From assembly GCA_905250125.1 (NCBI GenBank), contig CAJNOL010000068.1, forward strand, positions 124,001 to 188,000: 64,000 nt of DNA. Direction: 5' to 3'. Origin of the DNA: Rotaria sordida (Eukaryota > Rotifera > Eurotatoria > Philodinida > Philodinidae). Below the pieces are notes generated by a model. That model saw only the letters and a list, made by a program, of their open reading frames with translations, made no database searches and had not been told where the DNA came from. Made by a program: the position numbers and the translations under genes. Below, piece by piece: positions 41,301 through 56,300 of this stretch (positions are counted from its first letter, which is position 1; every line of letters starts with the position of its first letter).

Positions 41301-44300
41301 ACCTTGAGGTAATTCAACGAAAACAGTACATAATGTTATTAAAACAAGCATTGTTGTTGTACGCATTTCATTTTTTATATTTGATGATGAATTTATTGAT
41401 GAATAATTATGACGAAGACGTTCACGTATTTGACGTGCATGACGAATACTTAATATTAATAATATACTAAATATAATTAATATTATAACTGGAGAAATTT
41501 TTAAACATATTGCTAAAATTCCAAATGAAATTTTTTCTAAACTTTGTCCTGTTGCTGAACTAACCCAATAAACTGTTTCAGTTGAATTTGATGAATAAGA
41601 TTTAGGAAGAAGTGAATGAGCTGGAACAGAAACAACACTCCATACTAAATAATTTGGTATCATTAATAAACACATTACAAGAGCAACCAACCATATTAAT
41701 ATCATTACATATGTCGAATTGACTGATACTTGTTGTGTTTTTGATATTATTGTATAACGAATCTAAATAAAGTTTTTATTCATTTTGAACATTTTATCAA
41801 AAAACATTTAATTATTATTGAAAAAACGAAAAGACTTATTTTTTGTTTTTTGTTCATAATAAAATTGAATAATGAAAAAAAAAAAAAGAAGTTCTGTTAG
41901 TTTGATTATAAAAATAAAGAATCGCATAAATCTGAAGTGTTTCATTGAGTGAACCGATCTTCACAAGGTTACTCTTAGATAAGTAATTTTTTCTTTGAAA
42001 TAAACGGAAATTACAGTACTTGACTTTAGTCACTTATTGATGTTTTTTCTTTTTTCTAATAATAAAAACTTACAATAGCAAGAAGACAGGTAAGCCATAA
42101 TGCAATTGAATGTGCTGCTAAACCAATATTTGAATGAAATATAGCAAAACGTGGCCAAAATTGTGATTGACCAACAAATGGATTTGGATCATGAAGAATA
42201 TAAAAATAAAATGAATATATATTAAATGATATTAATACAATTGTATCAAAGAATGCAACATGTTGAAGAATTAAATTTGTTGGAGTTTGAAAATTTTTTC
42301 GATTTAATATTATTATTGTTACAACACTTGTTAATATACCAAATATTGTTAATGGAAAAACAATTCTTCCATGAATTTGAGCATAATCTTCGCTAAATTG
42401 AACAAGAAGACTACGATTTGTATTCGAAAACATCATTTATTCATTCAAATTCATATGCTGAAATGAACATGATCATCTTATAATATAACGCCTTTTTTAT
42501 TAACACAACAGGAGATATACATTTTTATCAATAAAAAAAAAAATAAGGGCAATAAGTTCTTCACAATATAGTGTTCTTCTTACCGAGAATTTTATCTCAA
42601 TGACTTGTCTATTTTGACATTTCTTCTTTTCTTTTATCTATTCGTCACGAACAGATCATCTATATTATGACATATACTACAATTCACTATATATAACTCA
42701 GATTAGATTAAAATAATTCGAAATAAATAATTGTTATGCGCTGTAAAGAATAAAGTCTTTGATAAAAGATAGCAAAAAAAAAAAGGAGAAAAAAAAAGCA
42801 GTAAGAAAAAAAAAATCCATATCGTTCTCTGTCTCTCTCTCTCCCTCTTGGAAATGCTTTCAGAAAAGGTTTCGATGTGTTTTGCCTTTAGGCTATAAGT
42901 CACACATCGAATCAATCATTATATCCATTATCTATCAAAATCAAAAACTATTACGGAAATGAGAAAATAGCTCCACTTTTCTTTTTTTTTTTCTTTTTTC
43001 TTCGAAAATTATTTTTTTTTCATGCAAGATCAACTAACTTTAGACTTACATAGACAAAAAAAACGTTCTTGTCTGTCAATTATAATGATAAATGAATCTA
43101 TTTCATTATCATCATTGATATTATAAAAAATAAGGTTTTTTTTTTTCTTAAAAAGGAAAAGACAAATGGTGTATATGTCTAATGATTCGATGTATTCTTT
43201 TTTTTTTTCATAAAGAATGAATTCAGTCTTAAATTACCTTCATCTATTATTACAGTACTCTTTTTATAATCATTATTAGAAACAAGAAACTTTTCTCTTA
43301 TTTATTTTAATTGGCCTTTCATGTTTATTGATCGCTTCTTCCATATGATTATGAAAATACTTCTAATAAAATAACAAAATCTTTTTATATAAATGAGTAT
43401 GGATATACGTGAATATTTTTAATAATTCATTAGTCTAGGATTGATATTTTTTTTTAATATTTGACAAATTAATTTGATATTTTTGTAAAATTTTTCTTAT
43501 TTATTTAATACAACAACAAAGAATTTTGCAAAAAATAAGTTAAAAGATATTGTTTAGATGTTTGAAAATAAATCTTGATTTTTTTATATAAATTTATTTA
43601 TTTTCATATTAAATATAAATCATTCAATTGGAAACAATTCGATATGAATATTATTATTTAGTTTCTGTTTTTTTGCTTTGTTATTAATATTTAAATTAAA
43701 TTTTGCGATGATCTATTTGAAAAGGATTTTTATTCAGTGAATAAATGATTTATACTAAAGTATTATTCTTTTTATGTATAATAAGAAAATTCTATTATTG
43801 AAATAGGTGATTATTCGATAATCGTTTATATGTCAAAATAATAGTTACTCTAAATAATAGATGCAAATAGACAATTCTCATTGGGTCTATCAATAAGATA
43901 AATATTTTTTGTCAGTTGTCACTAAAAACTAAGTACAATACATTATTATATATTGAATTTAAAAGAAGAAATTCTTGTTTTTCTATTATATAAATAAAAC
44001 TATCATGAATTATAACATTTTAATATTTTTTTTTTTTTTTTTTATAAAAATCATCTATTAAAAGAGTAATCAAACAAGATATTGATTATCATTATAAAAA
44101 ATGATCATATTCATTGTATAAATAAACTAATTAAAGAATGTTATAGGGATTAAAACAGTTAAAAAAAAGCTTTTTTTTTCCTCTTATTGATTAATTATTT
44201 TATGTATCAATGGTTTATTGGATTTTTTTTTTATCTAAAGTGAAATATTCTCATTACTATTCAACTAATCGAACTTTATTAAACGAGAAAAATAAAAAAA

Positions 44301-47300
44301 AAATCTAAAACAATATTAAAAGATTTATTTAATTTTTTAAAGATAATTTATTATAAATATTAATATAACAATTCATTAAATATTGCTCTTGTAGAATCTT
44401 CTCAATTTTAAATAAAAATATATTAGACAAACATTTATCAAAGAATTGGTGAGTACACGAAATAAAATAATATGTTTTTATTTGATCAATTTTGATTCAT
44501 TTCTTCAATTTTTATATATTAATTAACGAATATTATTTAATCGTCCTTTCAAGAAAATAATTAATAAAATTCATTTTCTTTTATTGAAATTTATTTGAAA
44601 AGTCCAAGATAAATAATAAATAGATATGTTTAATTAGCATTTATATTTCAGTAAAATTTAATATTTTTCTATTATTTTCCATTCGAATAATTAAATAGAA
44701 AAGTTTCAAAAAAAAAAATCTTTATTTTAATTGTAATAGATATCTTACCTCGGATTAAAAATATTGTATAGTTAAAGCTGATAAATTTCCAATAAAATAA
44801 ACAAATTGATTATTTACTTCTTTTATAAGAATCGTTTATCCACAATAGAAGAATAGATTTTCTTTTATGATCGGAAGTGTCTTTCTCAAAACAGAAAAAA
44901 AAACATGACATTTTCTTTCCGGATATATTATTATCGAAACAAAATAAATTGATTCTGCTATTGACAACATATGATGTTCAGCTCAACGAATTCTAATCAT
45001 ATATATAGAAGTGACATTAGAATTTAAAATTATATTTATTTTATGTTGACACATTTTGCGTTAAATTACATTAATGGAATATCATTTCTATGCATCAGCA
45101 TTTCCTTTAATATATATATATTTATATCAATCAGCTTTTACTAACACAAATATGTAACACCTACAATAGCATTTATTCACATATTCGAATATTGAATAAT
45201 GAATTATGAAATTTATTTCAATGAGTAAAAAAAATAATAAAATCAATTTATTATTATTATTTTATTATCTTAGTTCAACTAATTGATATCAACAATCATT
45301 AAAACAAATTATCTTTTTCATTTTATTTTCATAAACAATCTTCATTAAATATACTGAATTATTTTATTTTATTTAACATTTTCAATCGATTTTTCTTCTA
45401 CTCATCAATGTTCGATTTTGTTATTTGGGAAAAAAAAACATATTTTGTTCAATTAAAATTTTTTATATTTATTAGAAATATTTCTCATTTAGAAAATATA
45501 TTCATTTGTAATCAATATTTAAAAAAAAAACTATTTCTACAAGTATAAAATCATATTAGAATTATGATAAACGATAATAGAACTTCGAATATTATTTATT
45601 TAAAATAATTTCAAGACTGATTAAACAGAATATAAAAATATTTCCAGAGAGATTTTATTTTCCTAATAAATTAAAAATATCAATTTTTCTTTTTTAATTT
45701 CTAAGTTTAAAGAAAATAAAAAACAAACAAAAATTTTTTCTAACATAAAAATAAGATTTTATTAATGATTTATTAATTAGATTATCTAACAAGACATGTT
45801 TCATAAGCAATAAATCAATTTTCAATGATGATTATGTAGATTATCTTGACTCTAATCATCAATGCATACATCAATCAGAAGTTCGAACATTTTGTTTATT
45901 TTTATGAAAATATAAGAGTTTGACTAAATTTTTTTAAACTTGATTTTAGTCATTAATCTTGAAAAAGTAACGAAGAATCATTTTATAAATTTAACTTGTA
46001 ACATAGCATATAGATGAATTTTAACGAGATTATATTTATATCTCATTGATTAACTTAATCTCGGAAATCTGAACATCGAATCTGCTCTTTTATATGAATT
46101 GATGTTAAACAAACACTTTTTCTCATAGTTATATTTTAAAATAGAAACAAACAAAAAGACAAAACTTTTCGAATAAATTCTTCTTGTTAATGTTTGTCTC
46201 TTTATAAAGTTTAATATCAAAATTTTAAATTGAAGTTTTATTCTATTTATTAGGAATTTTTCTCACATTTTAAAAAATGTTCATATAAGGAATCATATTT
46301 AGAAAATTTTCTAAATCCATGTTATTGTAAATTTAATTAAAGTTCTTGACTTTTTTTAATCTAAAATCATTGTATAGTTCGATTTTTGTTCACAATTCAG
46401 TTAAAAAAACTAATAAATTATTCTATAAAAATGACGATTAAACTTAAATATATTATTGTCGAATGTTTTTTATTAGAAAATATTTAAAAAAGTCCATGAA
46501 ATAATATTTATTCGGTATAGAATCAAAAAATTTTGTTGATTATTTTTAGCTTTAATATCTTAATAACTAATTAAATGATTTATGTCTCAATTTACATTAG
46601 ATACGAAATAAAAATGTGTCAATTATAAGATTCTACTAAACTTGAAGTTTTTATCGAAAGCAAACTATTTCTTATGTTGTCATCTAATTAATATGAGAGA
46701 AAAAAATATGTATATTTCAAAGAATTTTCTCATGAAAAAAATCGATAAATGTATTTGAAATAATCATATTGATTATATTTTAAATCAGTGATAAATTATA
46801 TTGAAACTCACTTGAATTTGCATCGAAAAATACAAAAAATATAATTATTTTGTATTTGTCGTTGTTTTTCTTAATGAAGATACCTGAACGTCAATATACA
46901 AAAACATTATAATCGATTTTCTATCATGATAATAATTCATATTTCTATTCAATAAATCACTATCATCAATGGAACTTTTTTTTCCCTTGAGAATATCTCA
47001 CTTAGAATTTATTTCTAGATTTATGATGGAATCCGTCCTAATCAAATAAATATACAGAAAAAAAGAAAGTCAACAATTCGATGTCGTTGAGTTCATTCTC
47101 CGAGTTCTTCCATTGGATAAAACATTCAATTAGGATTGTTATTCTCTAGTCATTTTTATTAATAGATTATAGATAAACAGTTCGGAAATAGTTTCTTCCG
47201 TCTTTACAATTTAATTCGTCGAACTAAACTAATTTCATTAATAGATCGATGTACAACATTTATAATAGAAATTCAAAATAAATTATTTTTCGTTAGGTTG

Positions 47301-50300
47301 TTTACATGTAACGTTCATCGAGAATCAATTCATTCGACTCTAGACTGTGGGGATAGCGATATACATATATGCGCATCTTGATATAAATATGCTTTAAGTG
47401 AAGCATTAGATAAGTGCGACAGACGGCTTGACATGTAACAGCGACTCTCTTACAAAACTGTTTTTTTCCGGAATATAAAATTCATTTTTTTATGTTCATA
47501 CAGAAAAAACTATCGTTAAATATGTTGCTTGTTGTTTTTATACTGTTCCTAACACTATCTTTAATCTTAAAATAATAATTAAGTACAGTGAATGAATAAT
47601 TCTTTTTTGTCTTATATTAATATATGTCGAATTACTGGAATTCTATCAATAACATGCAGTCACAAATAGTAGTAAATTGAGTTTAGAGATTTTATGGTCG
47701 AACTTTCAATATTTTAAATAAAAAACTTGAAATTGAAAATGATTCTAAGTTTCATCATTCATATTATTCTATGTTTTCTTTATGTTTGGGATGAAACTTA
47801 TGTTACATATATACTAATCGATAAACAAACACTAGAAATGCATAGAGTTATTTACAATTACTTATATTAACGCTATTTCTATTGCGAAAAATATTATCAT
47901 TGGATTATTCAAGAAATGAGATTTTATTTAAGTAGTTTATCCTAGTTTTATGTCAACACTCGTTTTCTAACTCTTACTAATTATTGCAATATATCTTTAT
48001 GCATATATCATTGAACAATGGATTGAAAGATTCATCAGCTTAACTACAATGATCGTCGTTTCTAAAAACATCTGAGATGAAACAAACATGCTCATGAACG
48101 ACCATAAATCATCGTATAATGATGCATCACATGACTTAGTATTACGCTGATATTTCTTAATATCATATACAGAGCAATGCTATCGTTTACGAAGTTCGTA
48201 CTTGAAGAAAGCGTACAATTTCTGTTTGACTCAGTATCTCTCCGTAAACGGCCGTATTTTTCTGTATTGCATACAAAGAAGCACGGTCATATGTGATGCA
48301 GTTTGGAGTGTATACACCTGTTTCACAGTTTACACGGATTTCATAGTTATCATCCTTTGGATACTACTCCAACGTCAACATGAATCCTAATAATTAGGTA
48401 CCAATTGTGATTCTACACACTCATTCATACCACAAATGCTAGTTAATATTCATTTATACAGTATTTGGCAACTATAATCATTAGTGTCGTAGTTATTAGT
48501 CATGATAATTTCTGTAGTAGCTATGGTCATCTGAGCTACAGCAATGGTCATTGAAGTTCACATTTTCTTCATTTTAGTTAGATAAAAGAAAAATGCGGAG
48601 AATCAGAATCTAAGTTCAGTTTTCTTTTACGAAAACTCTTAAATAAATATACACAAAACACTGACTTGGCAAACGTTTTGTCTTTTATTGTCCCATCATC
48701 TCAAAATTTGGTTTCCTTTTAACAGGTATATATTGACCAACCTCGAGCGCTTGTGAAAGGAAGATGATCAGTATGAACAACTTCTATAAAAACCAAATTC
48801 CACACTGCATGAAAATCTTGAATAGATATGGGCGACAAGGTTATGAAAAAGACATATATTCTCGTTGTCTTATTATCTAGCGAATTTTGTGGCTTGAATA
48901 CCTAGTAACGAGTTTCACCTTCTTGTATGAACTGTAAACCCTTGTTTCCTATGCACTGCTTACTTCCATTGAAAAGATCAAGTTCCTGTTATACTCTAGA
49001 GCTGCGATAACGGCATATCAGATGTAAGCTGTTTCGTTAGGTGAAAAGTTTAATATCTCAATCAAGAAAGTTGATTATGAGCTTACTATAAACTTTTGAA
49101 TTCATCGTGAGTAGAACCATCAAATGGAATATCTTTCACGACAAAGTGCTGATGCATACTTGGAACAAGTTACAAAAGATGTAGTCTGCTGCCTACAAGG
49201 TTATTTCTTCAATACTATGTTGGACATCACATTTTTCTTTGCTAGTGTTTTCTTCGATCTTAAAAGAGAAATCATTCATTTGATCTAATAGAGCTGCATC
49301 GATTTCTGTTAAAAATTATTAAAAAATTTGATAGAATAGGATAAAAATGTATTTATACATTCAGAATATTGCAACAGAAATCTTATTTCTTTTTAGCAAA
49401 GTGTAGAGAAAACAAGTCTTTTTCACACTTTCAATGGTGCCCTGCTAAAAATATTCAACTGTCTTTTTTATACTAACACTTGTTTCAATTGTTTTCACTT
49501 CGATTCTATAAAAAGAAAAAAATTTGCTGGTATGTGTGTCAAATCTTATAATCGCCCAGTTCAAAACTGAAATTCTAATTTTGGCTAGCACTTTATTGAA
49601 CAATATTAAAATTCTAACTTTGACTGGATAAATTTTAAATCAGATTGAAGTTTAATCTTAACAGAAACATATTGATTTGGTCATCTTTGCTGTGCTAGAA
49701 GCACTAGCAATGAGATCATATTCGAAAAGAGTACAAGGATTTGATCTAATGTATAACTTTTGACTTGTTAGAACTACATCCTATTCAGTGGCTTGAAAAA
49801 TCAAAAAAACTTCATGATTTTCGTAAATTTCATGTTAAAAACATGAAAAAAATGGTATGTCCGTTTCATCATCGAAAATATCATTTTTTCATGTTTTTGA
49901 CATAAAATTTATGAAAGTTATGAAATTTTTTTGATTTTTCAAATCACTGAATAATGAATCAAAAGTGGGCATATATTTTATTTAAAAACTTTTCTGTCAC
50001 TCTTTGTCATACATATGTTAGTGTTTATCGTTACTTACAAATGTTAAATTCTTCTTCAAGATTTGGTTTAAGTTTATTTTTGATCAATATACCTGCTTTA
50101 TCGCCATCATTAGTAAGTGTATAATATTTCAAAATGTTTATTCCAAGTATGCACAAACTTCCTTAATTAAAACATACTATAACATTGTAAATATGTTCAT
50201 TAATAATGACTTAAATTTTAGTTAATTTTTGTCGTTGTATACCAACATCTATTTCAATATCAATATGAACTGCATTAATAAGGACTGGACCCATATCTTT

Positions 50301-53300
50301 TGGTATACAAGAAATCGTCCCTCCTATGCCTATTAAAAATGGACAATCAACTTGACTTTCGATGGCGTCTTGATTCCAAAATGTGACTTTCAATTGAGAA
50401 GTTATCAAACCATAACCGTTGCTGGTACAATGTAAATGTTGAACAAAATATTGACCATCCCGAACTAACAATAGATTAACAAGTTGAAATTCATCTGTTA
50501 CATTTGTTTTATAATGAGGAATCATGGACACCAACTTAAAACTGCTATTGTCTTGAGCCACAACTTCTCCATTTTTAATCACAATATATAAACATCTTTG
50601 GATATGTCAAATTCTGTACCGATCAAGGTCGGATATTTTTTACCTGTAGCAACAAACGTTTGGTATGTCATTATTTATACAAATCTGCAACGAAAAAATC
50701 AAAAAAAATGAAGCAAAATAAAAAAATACAGTAGTTTCTGGATCAGAAACGAACACATGAATATCCATCAGTCAAACTAAAAAAAGGCGAATACATGAAC
50801 CAACGAAGTTCTATTAACTGTGAACTTGAAATCAATCCACTTGATAATATGTCCCAGGAGGATCATTCCGGCCATCGAAAACGGCGTCTTATCCGGCCTG
50901 AAATGGCTATAGAACGGCGAATTACTGCATTAATTTTAGCCTTATTTCACCGTAATCCGTCATATCGTATTATGAGTGGTTTCTATCGCCAGAAAACGGG
51001 CGTCGTTTTTTTCCGGTTTTGCTTCCGTAACTTGGTATGGCGGATTAGGGCGCTGTTTTATAGCCGTTTCAGGCCGTTTACGACGTCGTTTTATTGGACC
51101 TAGGGTTATGAGTGAGCATTCAGCTCTCTTGGATGTTCCCGTAGCTTGCTGAATCACACACACAAAATCACCACTGCATTAAAAATTACGTATGACTCTA
51201 AAATAAGAAAGAGGACGTTCCATATCGCGTATCAAAGAAATTGTAACTCATGAAGAATTTGTTAGATTGTCGATGGTATAAAAGTATGAATAAATAGAAT
51301 GCCATCTATCGTTGAACGACCTTTACCTGTAGAGTCTCATTTATTGATACAAATTGAAAAAAAAAGATGGCTGATTCATTGACTGAACTCATTCATTTCA
51401 GATTGTTTTAGTTGTTAGTTTTTTTTTTTGATCTAACAACAATGTTAATATTATTATTTGGGTTGTCTTTTTTACCTTTAACTGGTTTGTTTAATTAATA
51501 AATATAAAAATAAAATAAAATAAAATTCTTGTGTAGTTGGAATAGGTGGATGTACATTTGATCGACCTCTATTGGGTGAATATTATTCATATGAAAATGG
51601 CCTTGAAGCTCACTCATCATTTAAAGAAAATGGAGATATTGATAGACTTTTTTATCGTCGAGAATCAGGTGCTGGTGCAACTAGAAAAGATAGTGGAGGT
51701 TTTTTAGTTAATAGAGATATTGGAGAATGTTTTCAATTAACTCTTAAACTCAATTATTATGAACTTATTTATCGTGACAAGTATTTTTTTAAATTTGATT
51801 TTCGAATTTTATTAACGAAAAAATTTTTTTTCAAGGTCTCAATCTTGTTTTCAATGTTATCAAATGTTTAATCGAACAAAAAATATAATTCAAATAAGAA
51901 AAAGTACTTTGAAAAAAAATACAAAATATTGTTTTAATTAATTAATTTATTCTTTTTAGGTTCATGTGGAGAAACAACTTCCTTAGTAACAAATCAAATG
52001 AATTTCGATGAATTATGTCGAAGCATTGATGAACAAAGTGAATTTATAACACTTTTTTGTAAGTTTTTATTCAATTTATTTATAAAAAAAAGAAATAAAT
52101 TTAAATTAAATATTAGCAAAAAGTTATTCAGCCGAAGAATGTCGTGCAACAATCTATGGAACATATCATTTTACATATGAATTTCGTGAAGGTGGTATTG
52201 GCATTTGTGATAATCCAACATCACGTTTAATATCTTGTCCTGATCCTGGAACTCCATTTGAATCAATAAATCAACGTTTTAGAATGAAATATGGATATTG
52301 TAAATATTTAACATCTTCATTTGATGCTGATCAATTAAATCAATGTCTTGGATCATGGTTAACTAATGATGGAAATATAATAACTGCTTTTGCTAATGAA
52401 CGTGTTGGATCAGAACGTTGGTATGATAAATTTCGTTGTATGTTAACACGAAAAGATCAACCACAATGGTTTGCTAAATCTTTATTTGCTGAATGCTCTT
52501 CTTTATCAAGTCCAACTGATGGACCAGAAAAAGTTATTATTACACCAATCATTCCAGAAGAAGTAAGTCACATCTTTTTCCTTTCTTTATTTTTCAAAGT
52601 AGATTAATTAAGTTAGTCATTTTTTAAAATTGAGGCTCTCTCTCTCTCTCTCTGCAGAGTTAAAATTATTCCAATAGATATCATTTGTTTATTTAATAAA
52701 GAAGTCCTTTGCCATTAGAATTTAATGTGAAATAATATTTTCATATCGTTTAATAATTAATTAATGTGTTTTTGTTTGTTTTAGCCAATAGCTTCATGTT
52801 ATTTTCCAAGTAATTTAACTGGTCAATGGATCAATACAGCAAATGTAAATGCTCGTGTATTAATAAATTCAACACATATACATGAAATAGCTAAAGTTAA
52901 TAATCGTGGTTGGTTAAGAGAAACTTATTATGTTTGTCAACAAACATCTCGTAGTCAATATTTAGTTAAATCTGTTACTAAAGGAGAATGTTTTTCATAT
53001 TATATTTGTTTTGATTTTAANNNNNNNNNNAAGTTGGACAACCAAATTCATTAATTCAAACACGAATTCGTGGTGGTATAACGCCTCGACCACGTGATCA
53101 TGGTTGGTTTATAACATGTGATCCTCAATATATGGTATCACAATGGACAATATGTGGTGATCAAACGAAATCAATGTTTGCTGATCGTGAATATTGTCGA
53201 CAATTAGATCCATATGGAACACCAATTGGTGTTTATGAACAACCTGATTATATATATCAATGTGCTGGATATTGGAGAGAAGATTCTCGTTCTTATTTAA

Positions 53301-56300
53301 TAACATATGATCGTGATGATCCATATATTAATTTTAAATGTTGGGTTTATGAAAGAATTGATTTATTTAAAATATATCTTTCAAGATCAGCTGGATCATT
53401 TTGTGGTTTCAATCAAACATCTCAAAGTTATGAAGCACAAGATGGAGCTGATCTTAAAATTGAACTTGAAGAAGCCGAAAGAATTCGTAAGTTTGCTTTG
53501 TTTTTTGTAAATTAAATTTTTTTGAATATTATATTTATCAAATAGATGATGATTGTCCAATTCGTTATGATGATGGTCGAAATCCTTGGCAAATTGTCGA
53601 TGAATTTTTATTTTATTATGCCTCAGCAACAACACTTATACCGTCCTTGTTCATTTATATTTTTCTCATTATATTAATTCTGAATTTTTTTTAACCAGTA
53701 TATTACAGTGACATGACTTTTTTTTTTACAATTTTATCTGTGTTTTTCTTTTTGTACATTCCATAAATGACTACAACAGTTTTAGTGATCTTTATATGTT
53801 TTTATTATTCATTTATTGTCAATAAATGTAAATGCTAGTAAAAATAGAACTTTCTTTTTATAAAGATCAATGAATATATTATGTCACTAGAGAAATACTA
53901 AAACGAATACAAAGCAAAAATGTTAAAATTCAAAGATAAAACTTGTAAATAAGATCAATTTTATTTTTACAAATAAATTTTTTTTGATGGCTTCATTTTG
54001 AAAAACTTCCAATTTCAAACAAATCGAATTCTTGATAAAATAGTTTTTTAATAAACATTAAATGGAATCGAAAGCTCTCTCGATGTGAGTGCCACGGAAG
54101 GTCATAGAGGGTATGTCTCTTTACAGTACCTCATGCATCCTAGTCACTTTCACTAGCTCTTTTACCTTCATTACCTCCTTTATCTATTGTATATATGGGG
54201 CCATAAACTATAAAAATATTTCGAAAATTCAAAAAAGACATCCAATCAGTTTTGATAAATTATAATTAAGTTCGAAAAAAATTCGTTTTTCGGTTCAATC
54301 GGTTTTAAATCTTGAAGGATCAAACTGTAGCTAAATTTCGACTAGCAAAGTAAAATTGAATATTTTTTTTCCTAAATAAAGACATAGATTTTTTTATATC
54401 TATAAAGCATAACATTTAAAATAATTATTTGTTGAAGCATTGCTTTTACATGAAAATATATATAGAAAAAAACTTTCCTAGTAGCTATCATTCTTTCAGC
54501 TACGGGAAATTTTAAGTATTTATAAAAACAAACACGTAGCAATGATCTCCTTTTGAAATAATTTCTTATTTCTTCAATGGTTAAATCAAATAATACGAGT
54601 CGATCACCATTCGAATCAGATAGTTGGACGTCATTCTAACTGCGTATAGTTGACTCAAAACTGTAAATTGCGTATTCTTTATAGGTTGATTCTATATTAT
54701 GTTTCTAAGAAAAATTTTTCTCTTGTCTTCAGAGAGGTACTCTAAAGTCGTCCAAATTAGGGAACTTTATGACTTAGAAGCCTGACGCGATGGTTTTTGC
54801 TAAAATTAACAGCTTTTTTTGGAAGAGGATTGAGAATTTTTCAGAGAATTGGTGAATCGAAAACTAATAAAATGTCAAAACTTCAATGATGTAAAACAAA
54901 AATCTTTCTTAGAAATATAGCATACCATGAGTCTATAAATGATAGATAATATAAAGTTTTGAATTAGTGGCACATCATCTTAATGAAATATAAGTGTATA
55001 TAGTTCGAACCGAAATCCATTGATGATAGCTGAATCGATTATTAGCAACATAAGAAATTCGATTTTGATACATGACCAACATTATCAGTTAATGACCATT
55101 CTGCTTGGTTATTGTCTAGAATAGAAAGAGAAACTTCTTTCAATATTTTCGTTTTTTTTTATATTGATGGAACAATATTCTTTTAAGATGGAATAAATAA
55201 ATCTTTTAAATAAAATTGTATAAAAAAAGCAGAAAATCAATAAATGTTCATGATTACTGAAGATTTTTTGTAATATATCTCGTGTAGATATTCTTCAATT
55301 CACTACGAAGTAATATCGATGAAAGAAAATATTCATAACCTGTTATTGAATGATTAAAAAGCTTCAAATCCTATAGATCACAAAACAAAACCAATCAAAC
55401 ATCAATATAACAATAAAAAGATAGATTTTTAAAAAAAAATATTAGTATTAGTATTATTAGATAAATAATGAATATAAAAAGTAATAAATACTCTTGGAAG
55501 AATTGCAATCTAAAGAAATGTTTAAAAAAAATAAAATTTCAATTGATTCTTTAACTTTAACTTGAAGTGATAAAGGTAATCTTCAAATTTCTCGTAAAAG
55601 AAATATATTAACTAATAGAACAGATAAAATAGGCATTGTTGTTTCAAGTAATAAATAAAATATTAAAGTAAATAGATTTTCATTAAATTTATAATAGGTA
55701 TATAGAAAATTTGAATTTTGTTTTAAAATTAATATGAACTGATTCATAACGTTTTAAAAGATAATTTAGATGTTGATTTATAAGACCAGTAACAAGAATA
55801 AATATTATTGAATAAGTAAATCGACGATATTGTTTACGTTTATGTTTCGAACGCCAGTCTAAATGAGTATGATGTTTCCAATATCGAACAGTTTATAAAC
55901 ATTCAATTGCCATAAGAACCTTAATTGAACAAAAATTTTTTTGTTCCTGTTTTAAATATTTAATTCATATAAAATTTTCTTCCCTTACACCAATTAACCT
56001 CTTGAATCCCGATAATTTCTTGCGTTCTGTATAATATGGATAGAAATAAAAAAATCACTCTCCCTTGCGTTCTGTCGCGTTCAATCAGCTGTATGTATAT
56101 GTCACAGATTATCGATTATAAACATGGACTCGTAATGCCTTTATAGTGTGTTCTTGATACGACACGAAAGAAATAGAAACTATGTGGACCTTGAACAAGA
56201 GAAAACCTGATGAAAGAGACAGAATATTTGTAAGAAATCACTATATTCAAAATTTACAATGGAGAAGCGTAACGTTTTCGACGATAGCAGCGATAGTGAA